From contig NW_027327634.1 in the NCBI RefSeq assembly GCF_047675955.1, forward strand, positions 186,001 through 250,000: DNA of 64,000 bases, given 5' to 3'. The position numbers were made by a program, and so were the translations under genes. The notes below the pieces were generated by a model. It saw nothing but the letters and a program-made list of their open reading frames with translations. It was not told the DNA's origin and searched no databases. The number at the start of each line of letters is the position of its first letter. Position 1 is the first letter of the stretch. Of this stretch, positions 36,263 to 49,007 are shown in pieces. Origin of the DNA: Chlorocebus sabaeus (lineage: Eukaryota > Chordata > Mammalia > Primates > Cercopithecidae).

Positions 36263-37614
36263 GCTCCTATGTTGGGACGCACCCGCCCGTGGTTCAGTTC
36301 CCGGTACTTTAAGTAGCCCAGGTGGACAAGCCGCTCCGCGTGCAACCCCATCACCAGAATAACGTCTGCACGTGGCGACTGCACGGGTGTCCACCCCTCA
36401 GCCCAGCTGGCCGCGCTAAGCACATCGCCGCCGTGATGCCCAATCAGACTCAGCTGCTGGCACAGCCCAGGCATCGGACCCCAAGAACATTCCGGATCAC
36501 AATTCACAGTAGTGATTGCGATCAGGGCCACATGTGGCTGAATGTATTTACAGGAGGACGCCACAGCCGATCTATCTGGACTGAGAGCATTTCCCACTGT
36601 ACATTCTTACAACACCATTTTATTTGCACTTTATTAAACTTTTATGGCTTTTTCTGCCTATCTACTTTATGGGAGTGTTCTTGTTCTTATGACTGCAGTG
36701 ATACTTCAAGCTACAGCTATCAATGTGTAAAATTAGTTTGGAAGGCGCCTTATCATTAAACATTTCACAAGCAAGCAATCAGAGGCACCTAACCTGGAGG
36801 CCCGTTTTCTTCTCTGAGCCAAACCTACGTTGGACTCAAAGAAAACAGCACACGGAGAGGGGCTGGATCTCCAGCACTCATTTCTAGGGGGCCTCCTGGG
36901 GAGCAGATATGGAGGGAGAAGCCCTGGGCTACGGCACTGTTGTACTAAAGAAAAGTCCATTTGGGTAAATGCAAGCACCAGACTGAAGAGATTAAGCAAA
37001 CCATGAAAACACTAACTACAGCTTCTCCAAAACAGAACTAAACTCCCTTTAGTTTGAATTGGAAAAGCAGAAGTGATGATCAGGATACAAAAGAAATGAC
37101 AAAGTATCTGAACACAGGAGAATAAACAAGGGCCACTGTCTCTTCCGGTGTCAGTGGGAGCCTCACATCTAAGCTGGATTTAGAAGGTTGCTACTTTGGA
37201 CTGAAAGTTATCCCCAACCCTAGGTTGTAAGCAAGTGGAGTAGAACGCTTCAATTATTTCAAAGTTTAGAAGTAAAGTTCTGCAACTCTCACAACCATTT
37301 TAAATGGTGTGAATTTTAAAGTGACTCAATCTGTTGGCTGGAGTATCTAACGGCTTAACCACAGGGTCATGTTGGAAAATTATTCCAGTTGTTTTTGTTT
37401 TTCCTACTGAAGATGTATTTGAACGTTCTTGTAGTTTGCAGTTGGCTGGTTCTGATGTTTGGTCCTGAGGAGGCCCAAGTACCCAGAGAGGAAGAATCTG
37501 AAACCTCAAGACACTCCAGTGCTATCTGGGGAGATGGAGACCCCAACCTAAGGGCTACTGACAGACTCAGCATGGGCGCAATCCCGCCTGACGCAATGGG
37601 CCACATATTTTCCG
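35471..37614. other. Non-coding stretch with an A34 homopolymer
   Basis: Contains 34 consecutive A at 36225-36258 with no recognisable Alu or L1 body directly upstream. Frames reading through it are shadows of the homopolymer. No gene is supported. Confidence 0.55.
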
Positions 37615-37990
37615 CTTACAAAACAACATAAGCACATACCCCCAGGTGTGCACCCATGCTCTGTACACGCTCATGTCTGTCCATGCCAATACCAGTACAC
37701 ACCCCCAGGTGTGCACACACGCTCTGTACACATCTGTCCCCGCCAACACCAGCACACACCCCCGGGGGTGCAAACACACTCTGTACACGCTCACGTCTGT
37801 CCATGACAACAGTACACACCCCCGAGGTGTGCACACATGCTCTGTACACATCTGTCCCTGCCAATGCCAGCACACATCCCCAAGGTGTGCACACACGCTC
37901 TGTACATGCTCACACCCCTTCCTGCCAATATAAGCACGCACCCCCAGGGGTGCACACACGCTCTGCACATACTCACATCTGTCCCTGCAG
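37615..37990. repeat. About 60-bp VNTR, six units with long/short alternation
   Basis: The anchor (CCCCC followed by AGGTGTGCAC or a variant) recurs at about 37639, 37702, 37759, 37819, 37877 and 37940, giving spacings of 63, 57, 60, 58 and 63. Units alternate between a form with GCTCATGTCTGTCC and a shorter form with CATCTGTCCC. The open frames here simply reflect the repeat. Confidence 0.9.
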
Positions 37991-38688
37991 TCTGAATTAA
38001 ACAGTCACGGAGAGGCAGAAGAGGAGGAGGAAAGACGCAATGGGCACTGAGGTCCTGGGCCGGCTCCCCTCCCTACCTCGGGAGACACCCCTCATGTGAT
38101 CCTGCTGTCACTCACCCTTCTGCCTCCATCCTCCATCCTCCCATATGGATCAGGAGGACGCCCACTGCACAGAGCTGTGATGAGCATGAACAGAAGATGG
38201 CAGGAGCTCATGCCAAGGTGCTGAGCACGGGGCCTATGGAGTGCTTCTTTCTGCTGTGGCTGATATCATTAAACAAGAGGCTGACACAGCTTCCGGAGAG
38301 AATGTCACTCACTGAGAAACTGAAACGTGTGACCTAGGAGCCTGTGAAGGTCTAAGAACCAACAAACCAAATGATTTTGTTTGTTTTTCAAACACTGTAG
38401 CCTGTTTTTTCTTTTTTTAATGCTCTACCTTGGGTATCATTTAGTTTAATTTCAAAGTAAGTCCAATAAATACACAAAATCACAGGACTGAGCATGGAGC
38501 ATTGTTTCACTTCATGTCCTCCAGCCTTTAGGACACATTAAGGAAAGACATGATTCCAGGATTCCCATTAGAAAGGCTGCCCTGAGGCACCTGCTGGGAC
38601 AGCCAAACTGCAGCTGTTGATGTTGCCCCCAAGCTGCTTGGATGAAGCAGAAGATTCCTGAGGTCTCTTCTCTTCTGTGCCTCACCCA

Positions 38689-38890
38689 GGAGAGAAGGTG
38701 GAGGGAGAAAGGTGAGAGAAGACAGGAAGAAGGAGGGGGGAGGGAGGGAGAGAGGAGGGGGGAGGGAGGGAGAGAGGAGGGGGAGGGAGAGAGAGAGGAG
38801 GGGGTAGGGAGGGAGAGAGGAGGGGTAGGGAGGGAGATAGGAAGGGAAGGGAGGGAGAAAGGGGGGGAGGGAGGGAGGGAGGGAGGAGGG
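38689..38890. repeat. Polypurine GGGAGGGAGAGAGGA minisatellite
   Basis: About 200 bp with almost only A and G on the + strand, built from GGGAGGGAGAGAGGAGGGG-like units of roughly 25-35 bp. It ends in a clean GGGA tetramer run. The Pro/Ser-rich and Arg/Glu/Gly-rich frames across it are repeat artefacts. Confidence 0.93.
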
Positions 38891-41800
38891 GCATGTTCCA
38901 TCCACCAAGGCAGCTGCACTGCAGAGAGAATGGAGGTTGTGTTGCCTCTCAGGACAGCAAGTTCAAGCTGTTTATAATTGTTAGTGTAAACAGTGACCAG
39001 CTGAGGACAGGGCTGTAATTGGAGTTGACAACATTTTATTTTCATAGTTGATATTGTGGACCTGGATCTAAAGCACCGTGCCTTGCCCTTTTGCCAGATG
39101 GGCCAATGCCTCTCTATACTTAAGTCTATTTGACTAAATACCTGATATTGACTAGGAATTATGTTGTGTAGGATACCCCTTACCACAGTAACGTCAAACT
39201 CACGTTCTCAATGCAATTTGCTCAGGGACTGGCTTCTAACTCTGGGTGGGAATGTTAAACTCAGTCCAGTTCAATTCAATAAGCATTTATCAAGAAAATC
39301 CTAGACCAAGAGCTGTGTTAGACACTGGGTAGGGGGTAATGGGGATACGAAGATGTAGAATTAGGACTCAAGAAGCTCAAATGCTCTCATTTAATTCCCT
39401 AATGCAATTACCCAGCTTCAACCTGAGGGCTGTAATGTCTAAATTCACTTTTTCTTCATTCCAGTTCTACATAACAAAGCATAAATAATAATAGAGGAAT
39501 GATTCCGTGTTGGACTATTCAGTGGACAGAGAAGAGCATTCTGACCGGCGTGAGACACTGTCTCCATTTCCAGGGAGCCTGTGACGTGGCTGCACGGAGC
39601 ACACGCGTGAAGATTCAGGAGCACGAGCGTCAGGTGACGGGAGGAGCACGGAGGCAGCACCAGACAGATGCCTGCCGAGGGGCCGCTGCAGCCGAGCTGG
39701 CCGGGAAGGTCACGGGAGCGGGCTCAGGCGTCTCCCTCCAGCCACACTTGGTTTTCATGAGGACGCGTGCAGGGAAGGGGATGACACCGAAATGCTGTGG
39801 TGCTGAGGGGAGGAGGGGAGGAATGCAGGGTTGAGGGCTGGCCACCACCCCTTGCGTCCCTGCCCCTATGAATGCTGCCAAAATCAGCCCCAATGGGGAG
39901 AAGTGAGGTGGCTGAAAGAGGTGGACAGACTTGGCTTCCATGGAATTCACAGATTCCAGTCATTAAAATTACCTTCTGAGTTTTCATTTGGAAAACTTTG
40001 CAAAGGTACTTAGGGACAAAAGGCAGAAGATGAAACCAACACAGTTGGGCTCAAACCGCCGCCCTTCTCCTCTCTGCATCCAACACCCACCCTGAGCCCC
40101 TGAGTGCGAGGACCCGGAGCTGCCCAACCCAAGGGCGCGGCCCCTGACCAGAGGAGGGAGCGGCACAGCGGGGCCCCCAGCATGTGGATGGCAGGATCTG
40201 TGCTATCTCAGTTCCAAGGCCCCAAGCAGAGAAGGCCTGGGGCTCCCAGCTGAAGCTTTGCTGTCTCCTCTGTCACCAAAGTCGAGAAGGACTGAGTGAG
40301 ACCAACGCCGGACCTGCCGGCTCCTCAGTGGCTGCCGATGTGGCCCTCAGGCTGCGGGTGAGACTGTCTAGGGGAGCCCAGACAGCGGTGAGAATCACAG
40401 CCACGAGTGCTCCAGGGGACCCAAAACACAAGCGCAGCCTGAGGAAGGCAGCGACCGCTCAGATCCCCGTCCAGGCTTGTGTGCCACACTCCAGAGGCAC
40501 ACGGCATCAGAACATGGCGCTTTAAGTGGCTTTGTGGGGTGCAGGAACACAAAGTGGGGCCTCGAGTGGCTCAGAAGTCACTCCCACCAGACAGCGGGGA
40601 CCTGGGCGGCCCCTCTGGACGTGGCTGGAGTCTCTCCAGGGCGGGCTCCAAAGTTCCACGGAGGAGGTGAGAGTCCGTCTTGCTCTGACCTGAGAAAGGC
40701 CCCTAATAGGTATCCTGAACATGCAGGCACACAGCTGGCTGACTCATCTGAAGGGACCTGCTGTTGCCACAAGCCAGGGAAGGCTGGAGAGAACTCGACT
40801 AACACAAGAACCTTGCCCAGGCACCCACCTGGGGCGCCCACGAGAAAACTAGGGAAGCTGTGAAGACGGAGGTCTGCACGGGGCTGGGAGAACCCAGGGA
40901 GGAGCCGCACTGGGGACCAGGTGGGACGGAGGGCTGGGCCTCACAAGCAAAGGACGGAGGCGCTCAGTGCCATGAAGATCCCGCTGCACCCACAGCTGCA
41001 GGCGTGGCTGGCAGCACGAGCTTGGTTGCAGGGGCCCAGGAGCACGTGTGTTTGGCAGGAGCTGCCCTCCTGGAGCCGCACTACGGGTACCGTCATTTTA
41101 GAGGCAGGCACCTGATATCAACGATGACAATCAACCATGCCACCCTGAATTATAGCCGTGTCCTCAGCGGGTCACTCTTTACGCTGACAATTACGAAGAG
41201 CTTGAACTCGCTGTCCCAAGAGGCGACAAGCCCTTCATTATCACGGCGGCAAGCCTCTGTGCGGCCCTCCACCCCCGCCGCTTCCCGTTGGGGGCAAGTG
41301 AAGTCCCGTGACGGTGACTCAGAGCCAGCCCAGTAGCTTCAGTGCAGGAAAAATCACAAACACTCAAACACATCCTAAACATGGGCAGTTGGTAGGAGCC
41401 GATTCCTCAATTCAACCTGTTCAGAGGCTTTCTGGGCTAGCACAGCTCTGATCACAGGCTTGCGCTTTCTGCTCCCTGTGAAGGGCGGCGAGGAGGCCGG
41501 GCTCTGCCATTCTGCAGGCTCCACTACGTGAAGTCTGCCCGGTGGCCTGTGCCAGACAGTGTGACCGTTGCCCGCAGCGAATACTCGGCACAGCAGAGCC
41601 GGCGTGGGGAAGAACAGAAAGTGCCCTGTAAACCCTCAGAAGACGCTAAGCCACGCACGGCCTCACGTGCACTGCGTGTCAATCACGGGAAGCAGGAAGG
41701 AGCTCTTAATAGTTCCAGTAAATGCAAAGGCCGCCCTGGAAAACTGCGTGAAACTTTCTGACGACTCACAGGTGAGGAGCCACTGCCTGAGACACAAAGG

Positions 41801-42399
41801 TAAAGAATTAATCTGAAACTGCATATTATAAAACTTATTTTTAAATGACGGTGCTTAATTGAAAAGACTCCCAAAGAGTACTGCATTAGAAAGTGACAGA
41901 GTGAAACCGTGAGGCTGACCACAGGAGTCCCTGGAAAATTCACCAATGGGGACATTGTTTCCCAGTGTCAAAACTAGGAAACAGAAGAACCGCACCTGAT
42001 AAAACATTCAATTAATCACTTGAGTCCTCCCCACATACGAAGCTATGTTAAAAAGTGTTCCCAGAAGCTAAAGTGAGCAGGAGGGCTGTGAACACACAAA
42101 GAAAGAGCCACTTCGTCTGCGGACCACGACAAAAGAAACGCTAATGAGTGCCTATGACATGCTGGAGTCCAGGGCTCTGGGTACAGCTGTGACGGGGACA
42201 CTCAGGGTTCCACTGTCCAGATGGGAAAACAGGGTGGAAACACCAGGGAGCCTGTCCCAAGGTGCAGAGCCAGTGAATGGTGGTTCATACTGGGCCAATC
42301 CCAGCTGCCAGGCTCTGGGGCTCCTGGGGACAGAAGCCTGTTGACTTCACTCTGGTGTGTGAGAGGCGGCAGCATCCCCCAAAGGAGCCTGGAGAAGTG
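38891..42399. other. Non-coding, no gene seen
   Basis: A segment near 39275-39350 (CAATAAGCATTTATC, ACACTGGGTAGG, GGGGATACGAAGATG) looks like an ancient mammalian interspersed repeat. Otherwise only overlapping non-homologous frames occur. Confidence 0.5.
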
Positions 42400-42514
42400 G
42401 TGTTACCCTCCATCCCTCCATCCCCTGTCCCCGGTGTTACCCTCCGCCCTGTTCCCAGAGTTACCCTCCGTCCCCCCATCCCCGGTGCTACCCTCTGTCC
42501 CCTGTCCCCAGTGT
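42400..42514. repeat. C-rich minisatellite, about four units of 25-34 bp
   Basis: Units begin TGTTACCCTCC or a close variant and contain CCCCTGTCCCC. Unit length varies and the copies are degenerate. Confidence 0.8.
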
Positions 42515-44014
42515 TGCTCACCATCCTCCTCACCTCCGGGCCCCTCTCCCTGTCCTCCCTCATTTTCCTGTTCACCCAGAGCACGTCACATGACTCTTCC
42601 CTTTTCAAGAGGCTCAGCTATACCCAGAGGCATTCCAGCCTATTCAGGACAGGACACACACCCTGGGGAAATGCTAACACAGGGTCGGAAGGGCCTGAGA
42701 CCCTCACTGTCACCCAGGAAGGATGGAAGAGCCCACGGTCATGCTGCTTGTGAGGCAGGATGAAAACATCTGTGTCCAAAATATTATTTTCACTAGAACT
42801 GTTCAGACCATCCGTGAACGAATCAGTTAAATACCAGCAAGGGCCATTCCCACTTATTCTCTGGCTACAGTTTTCCACCCACCAGCAACCACACTTCTAG
42901 GAATTATCCCTAATGCAGTATCAGCGCCTTGTGCCTTTAGGAAAACCTCTTTCTCTCCAGCTTTGTCCTCCTTCCACAAAAGGTGCCTCTGACTGCCTCA
43001 CTCACCGTACCAGGATTTCGCTCGGCTACAGAGGAAAATCTGCATGGGGCTCAGAGGTGGGTGGTCCCCTCATGGGCAGCAGCTCTGTGACATCCTCCGA
43101 GGAGCCTGGCCCAGGCCTGCCCCACACACCAGGACTCTGCCTTCTGGCCCTCGGGCCCCCGAAGCTGCTTTCCCTCCAGGGGTCATGCCTCGGGCAAGAA
43201 GGCCGGACAAGAGCCCAGGGCTGCTGTGGGTCGGGAAAGTCTCCTGACACCTCCCACTCCAGGACCCCCCATCAGCATCCCAGCATCTGGACCTGTGTCA
43301 CCAGCCGCTCTGCCGTGCAAGAGAATTGGATTTTCAGCTGGGTGTGCTGCTTCCCTAAACAAAGTAGGGTGTTGTTACTGAGGAAAAAGGAAAAAGCTAG
43401 CATCTTCCTGGCAACCCCACGACATCCAGCCACTGGTTCTCACCACCCCAGAGATGTCCATCCAGGGCAGATAGTGTCTTCAACCAAGCGCCACTGACCC
43501 AGAAGTGCAGTAATTAGTACACTTTCACCAGAATCACCCACTCCTTCACCTTTACACCCAAGAAAAACATGTTTGCCAGGCAAATTAGATGTCCAGGAGG
43601 TGTAAGGAAACCCCAAGCCTGCTTTAAGCCTCAGACTTTTGAGACCGTTGAGGGCTGTGCGCACAAGAGCAAGGCTGCACCCGAAAGCTCTGCTCCTGCC
43701 GGACGTCATGGACAGACCACACGGCTCAGCCACATGGACCCTTCCAGGACTTCACGAGAGGGACCTCCGTGGTACATGCAATGATGTGCACTTCGTTCAG
43801 CCTCGAACAGACCACGCCCTCGTTACAGGGTCAGTGATCCACCTCCTGCCATCAGCTCCCCACCTCACCGAGGGTCTGCATCTGCATCTGTCATAACTTT
43901 GCTGTTTTACCCGGGTACTAAAATGCAGCATCGGAATGTTTAAAGGTCTTTAAATATCAACCCTCCGGGTGCAGTTCTTGGCACTTTAATGCGGTCACTC
44001 GATGCAGGCCTCAC

Positions 44015-44150
44015 TCACAACTCTGAGGTAGCTCATACCTTTCCTACCTAACCAAGGAAGAAACGAAGGCATGGAAGGTGCAGCTCCTAAGGAGCAGATT
44101 AGGATTCAAACCAGTGATCTTCGTCACATGCTGAGCTACCTCCCAGGCTG
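44015..44150 (+). mobile_element. MIR-like SINE fragment
   Basis: The order TCACAACTCTGAGGTAG, CCAAGGAAGAAACGAAGGCA, GGATTCAAACCAGTG follows the MIR core, with heavy divergence. The flanking 42515-44014 and 44151-45416 show no gene. Confidence 0.5.
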
Positions 44151-45416
44151 AGATAACATTCAAAATTAACCAGGTAGAACAGCGTTCCATAAATCAGCCA
44201 GAAATGGTCCTTGTGGATGGGCCTCTGGTTATTCCCTGAAGAACAAGACCATTCGCCCAAAAATCCACCTGTGTCACACTCAAATGTTTACATATCCAAT
44301 TATTTTTAAAATACCCCAATCAAGCATGTTCACAGCCATTTAGAGCCATACAAATTGTCTGCTTTGCTTACAATCAACCCAAGACCTCTGTCGGCAAAGG
44401 GCACGGTGCCAGGTCCAGAGAAGGTGGGACAGAGACACAAACAGGAACCGCTCCGTTTCTTTGGGAGCCTCGCTCTGATGGGCCCGCGAAGACATGGCGC
44501 AGACGGCGGGGCACAGGCAGAGGGCAGGCCAGGAGAAGGGGCTGCATTGCCGGGAGGCAGTGCTTTGAGCTCTAATGGATGGAACACTGCTAACCAGCGA
44601 AGGTGGAGAGAGGGCAGCCGTCTGACAGGACGAAGAGGCAGCAAAGCACAGTTGGCCTCAGGGAACCGGAAGCCACAGGGACATCAGGCTGGGTGCTGCT
44701 GTCTGCTGGCCACCGGCTGGGAGACTGTACTGGGCCTGGAGGGACATCCCTGACACTCCCCACTGGATGCCAGGGGCACCCCCAGCCCCAGGTGAGAACC
44801 ACGGATCCCATGGTGAATGAGGACAGCCTGTGGGAAGTAGGGCTGGGACAGCTCTGCACGGCTTAATAGGAAAGTTGGGTTCTATTTTGTGGGGTTTTGG
44901 TCACGCCAATGGCCGGTCAGTGCTGTCCATCAGGAAGTGATTTGAGGATAGATTAGAGAAGGGGCTGCCAAGGCCAGCTGGGCATTCGCTGCCTGGGTCC
45001 AAGGAAAAGGAAATAAAGGCTGGCGATGTGACAGTGTGGGGGAGCACAGAGGGAAGGAACTGGTGGAGACACAGGACTGGCTCCGCACAGGGCCACGAGC
45101 AGCTACCCGGGGGTCGTCCTATTAATTCTCCTTAGGGTCCAAGAGGCGGCTGTGAGGATCCCTCTCCTGAGGACAGAACTGCTCCAGAGCCACACAGCGA
45201 GGATCCAAAGAACCAAGATCCCGGCCAGCTCCAAAGTGGGCGATCTTGACCCCTCACCCGTGGTCCTGAGGCAGGGATCAGAGCCCCCTGGACACACAGA
45301 CCCTCCCAGGAACTGCAGGAAGGGGAAGCAGACGCCCCGGACCAGCGGCAGGACCCAGGGTTTCTGCCCTCCAGGGCACATTTGGACCAGCCACTGCACA
45401 GGTGGACACACGGTGC

Positions 45417-45545
45417 TTTAACCCGCGCTGGGGAAAGGAGCCCTCGCTGTCAGGATGGAAGGGTGGAGACCCCACCCTCGATGGGGACCGGCCTCCCTAC
45501 TTTAACCCGCGCTGGGGGAAGGAGCCCTCACTCTCAGGGTGCAGA
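45417..45545. repeat. 84-bp tandem duplication
   Basis: TTTAACCCGCGCTGGGG, GGAGCCCTC and a CTCTCAGG-type segment repeat at a spacing of 84 bp (45417 and 45501). The second copy is partial. Confidence 0.85.
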
Positions 45546-45639
45546 CGGCAGCTCGATCGGGCTGGCCTCCCTGCTAGGCACAGCCTGAGCCACATGACGA
45601 AGTCCAGAGAGGATTACCATTGTACACCTGGCCCAGCTT

Positions 45640-46520
45640 CCGGCAGCCCCCGACCAGGCCACTACCCTCACTCCAACAGCCCGGTCCATCACCAAGCCCC
45701 ACCCTCTTCTGCCAGCCCTGCCCCCACAAGGCCCCTCCTCTCGCTGCAAGTCCCGCCCCCAAGGCTCAGCTTGCCTGCAGCCCCGCCCCACTGGCTCCAC
45801 CCCATCGCCTGCAAGCCCCATCCCCAAGGCCCAGCTCATCCCCGCCTACGAGGCTTCACTCCTCACCTGCAAAGAGCCACCCCTTACTAAGCTCCTCCCA
45901 TCACTTGCACAGCCCCGCGCAACATAGCACTACGCCCTCCAGGAGCCCCTCTTTTCACCCGCTCAGCCCCGACCTTCACCAGGCCCCACTCATCTGCATA
46001 GACACGCCTCTCGCCACGTCCCACTTCTCCCTTGCCCACTTCCCCCTCTTTCTACTGTCCACATCCTGCTGCTGGCCCCACCCCGCCCCTTTCGTCAAGC
46101 CGGCCGCGCCCCTTTTACCCGTGAGCACGCTTCTCCCCTTGCCGCCTCCTTCGGCATGTCGGCCCCGCTCCTCCCGCCCATCGCCCTCTGCACCGCCCTC
46201 CCGCCCGTCCCAGAGCAGTGGAGGCCCGCCCTTTTCATCTACAGCCTATCGCAGAGGACGTTGCCGTTCGCGCTGACCAATAGGAGTGGTGGCCGTCACG
46301 GCAAGCCCCGCCCCACGCCCTACGTCGCGTTAAGTGGGGTCCCTCGCCAGCCCCGAGCTGGTCTTACGCCATGTGGCGCTGTGGCGCGCGGAGGGGGTTG
46401 AGTTCTCTGAGGCGGCTGAGCGGCGGGTGAGGCGCTGCGGTCGGCGGCTAGAAGTGCTCGGCGTGCTGGCTCCCGGGAGAGGAAGGTCCAGGGCGGGCCG
46501 GAGACGTAGGGGTCCCTGCG
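45640..46520 (+). promoter_or_regulatory. CpG island with GC boxes and CCAAT box (PITRM1-like promoter)
   Basis: C-rich DNA changes into CpG-dense DNA toward the PITRM1-like first exon. GC boxes are visible at about 45752, 45781, 46081 and 46306. A CCAAT box (GACCAATAGG) lies at 46277-46281, about 90 bp upstream of the exon 1 ATG. I see no TATA box, which suits a housekeeping promoter. CpG remains very dense (about eight in 46381-46440), so there has been little deamination. Whether it still starts transcription cannot be told from sequence. Confidence 0.75.
46371..46426 (+). pseudogene. PITRM1-like exon 1 (coding part)
   Basis: ATG at 46371 opens a short presequence-like peptide (MWRCGARRGLSSLRRLSG) rich in Arg, Leu and Ser, typical of a mitochondrial targeting signal. 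It ends in GG before a GTGAGG donor at 46427. It matches the start and end of the PITRM1 N-terminus, with several substitutions between. The frame joins exactly to exon 2. Confidence 0.88.
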
Positions 46521-47298
46521 CCCAAGCCTTGCAGCTCCCCGCACTGTGGGCGCCCCGCACCCCGAGGCCCTGCCGGGGCCTTCCTTGGGCTCCCACATCC
46601 GGGGTTCTGAGGCCGGAGGACCCCGGGGCCGATGCCCCGGGCTGGGGGCCGGGTCTGCCCGTGGCGCTCCCGGCAGGGCCCTCCTTTGGAGTGGGCTTTA
46701 ATGGGGGTAGTAAATGGGGCCGGCAGTTGCGGTTCTCGCTGGTGTCTTTGCTCCTAGTTCATTTTTGTTGGAGGCCGAGTCCTTAAGAGACCCGAGGCGC
46801 CCACAGCCCACTCTTAAAGTCCGGCTGTGTTCAGAGAACTGAAGCCTCCCGGAATTTAACTTTTTTTGGTTTTTTAACGACTCAGTTTATGGGGGAAAAA
46901 ATTGACGAAGCGGTTTAGTGCTCATGGTAATCCACGAGCCAGTATTTAATGTAACAGTTCAGCGCTGCCGGCCCAGGCCGGGGGGAGACACGGGGCGTCC
47001 GTGGCGTGAGTTTGGCAGCAGGTTACTGGAAAGTTCGGGGGAGACCCTGGCCTTACCGCTCATGGGTTTCCTATCATGTCCTTGCTCATAAGTAACTTCT
47101 TAAAATGCGTCTCTGTCCCATAATTCTGAAATTTGCTAAATCAGTAAGCAAATGTTGACTACAGCATATCTTCATAATGTTGACAGTGACTGAATAGGTG
47201 TTTTCTTTTCCCCTGTATATATCTTTAAAATATTTTGGTGGGATATATTAATGTAGAAAAGCCCGTAAGACATATAGTACAATTTGAGAAAATAAAGT

Positions 47299-47436
47299 TT
47301 TTTTTTTTTTTTTTTTTTTGAAGAGACGGGATCTTGCTCTGTTGCCCAGGCTGGTTTAGAACTCCTGGGCTCAAGTGATCCCCCTCCTCAGCCTCTCACA
47401 TTGCTGGGCTTACAGGCGTAAGCCATCTCATCCAGG
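47299..47436 (-). mobile_element. Alu monomer fragment, antisense (intron 1)
   Basis: A poly-T head is followed by AGAGACGGGATCTTGCTCTG, GCCCAGGCTGGTTTAGAACT and TACAGGCGTAAGCCA. Only about one monomer is present. Confidence 0.85.
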
Positions 47437-47459
47437 TGAGAATAATTAGAAAAGAAGTA

Positions 47460-47761
47460 GGTTGGGCGCGGTGGCTCACGCCGGTAACCGCAGCATGTTG
47501 AGAGGCCAAGGCGGGCGGACCACTTGAAGTCAGGAGTTTAAGACCAGCCTGGCCAACATGGTGAAACCGCGTCCCTACTAAAAATACAAAAATTAGCTGG
47601 GCGTGGTGGTGAGCACTTGTCGTCCCAGCCACTCAGGAGGCTGAGGCAGGAGAATTGCTTGAACCCAGGAGGTGGAGGTTGCAGTGAGCCGAGATTGCAC
47701 CACTGCACTCTAGCCTGGGCAACAGAGCAAGACTCTTGTCTCAAAAAAAAAAAAAAAAAAA
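47460..47761 (+). mobile_element. Alu (AluS-type), intron 1
   Basis: Full sense Alu, from GTTGGGCGCGGTGGCTCACG to CTGGGCAACAGAGCAAGACT and an A19-like tail. Confidence 0.95.
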
Positions 47762-47829
47762 GTGTCCGCATGACCAAGCTGAAGATTTCCCCTAACTGCT
47801 CATAACCCTCTCCCTCCCGCTTAGATTAG

Positions 47830-48700
47830 CACTATCATACAGAAATGTCCTTGCTTTTTAAAAATATTTTACCATCTCTATGCATTCTGACAGTATCTTG
47901 TTACCTGTTTGAATAATACCTGTTTAGGATAATACTGTATCGTGTGTATCTTTTGTTTAACATTATGTGACCTTCATCTTTGTTATATGCAGTTGTAGGC
48001 ACTTTTGTTGGTTAGTTTTTTTTTTTAATTGAATGATTAGTCTGCAGTTTATCCATTCGCTGTCGTTACACCTCCAGGTGAGTTGAGTTTGGGACTATCA
48101 GAGTTTGTGCTGACAATCTTGTCTGTGAGTGCTGGTGCAGCAGTGTAAGGTGTGGAGGATGTAGACCAAGAGGTGAACGGATTTCCAGTATTCAGATTTT
48201 TTTTTTTTTTTTTTTTGACGCCCAGGCTGGAGTGTAGTGGCGTGATCTCAGCCCACTGCAACCTCTGCTTCCCGGTTTCAACGATTCTCCTGCCTCAGCC
48301 TCCCAAGTATCTGGGACTACAGGCACCTGCCACCACGCCTGGCTAATTTTTGTATTTTTAGTAGAGACTGGGTTTCACCATATTGGCCAGGCTGGTCTGG
48401 AACTCTTCGGCTTCCCAAAGTGCTGGGATTACAGGTGTGAACCACCATGCCCTGCCTGCTTAGCTTTCTAAAGAATGCCAAGTGTTTTTCCAAAGTTGTT
48501 CCACTCTGTACTCCCTGTGGGACAGGTAGCAGTGTATGTAGCAGTATGAGAGCAGTATGACTAGCAGTGTGTGAGAGCTCCTGGTAATATTAGGCTTTTC
48601 AAAAAGTTTTCACCAATTCGGTAGGCATGTAATGGGATTTAACTGTAGTGTGAATTTCTTCCAATATTTTGAAGGCTTGTGAGGATTCTGTGAGGAAAAG
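47830..48700 (-). mobile_element. Old L1M fragment, antisense, split by an Alu
   Basis: Antisense L1 phrases appear before and after the Alu at 48198, for example CAGTTTATCCATTCGCTGTC and AATGCCAAGTGTTTTTCCAA followed by AGCAGTGTATG. They match the order of an old L1 that was later interrupted. Confidence 0.6.
48198..48456 (-). mobile_element. Alu, antisense, inside the old L1 (intron 1)
   Basis: A poly-T run is followed by GCCCAGGCTGGAGTGTAGTGG, GGCTAATTTTTGTATTTTTA and GTGCTGGGATTACAGGTGTG. About 30 bp after the poly-T head is missing. Confidence 0.93.
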
Positions 48701-49007
48701 AAGCCCTTTTGTTTAAGAGTTTCTTAAGGGGAATTTAAACCATAATTGTATTATAGTTATTTTTGAACATGTATAAAGAAAAGGTTTCCAACACTGAAGC
48801 TTTAGGTAAGATAAAAGGTCATTAAAATGGGAAGGGTCTTACCAGAAATTAGTTTTCTGGAATGTGCAAGATTTTGGAAGATGCAGTATTTAATTTTTAT
48901 CTAATTAATGATCTTTATCATGTAAGAGTATTTTCACTATGTGGCTGAATAATGTTAGCCAGATAATTTTCCTGCAGCTCATCTAACTTAGATGACCTTT
49001 AGTCTAG

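Noticed and set aside
38512..39186. Minus-strand 224-codon frame, the longest outside L1
   Set aside because: Its Ser/Pro/Leu-rich core is the polypurine minisatellite read on the other strand. There is no homology outside it.
45620..46276. Plus-strand Pro/Ser-rich 218-codon frame upstream of the CpG island
   Set aside because: It is produced by C-rich promoter-like DNA with many GC boxes. No start context or domain was seen.
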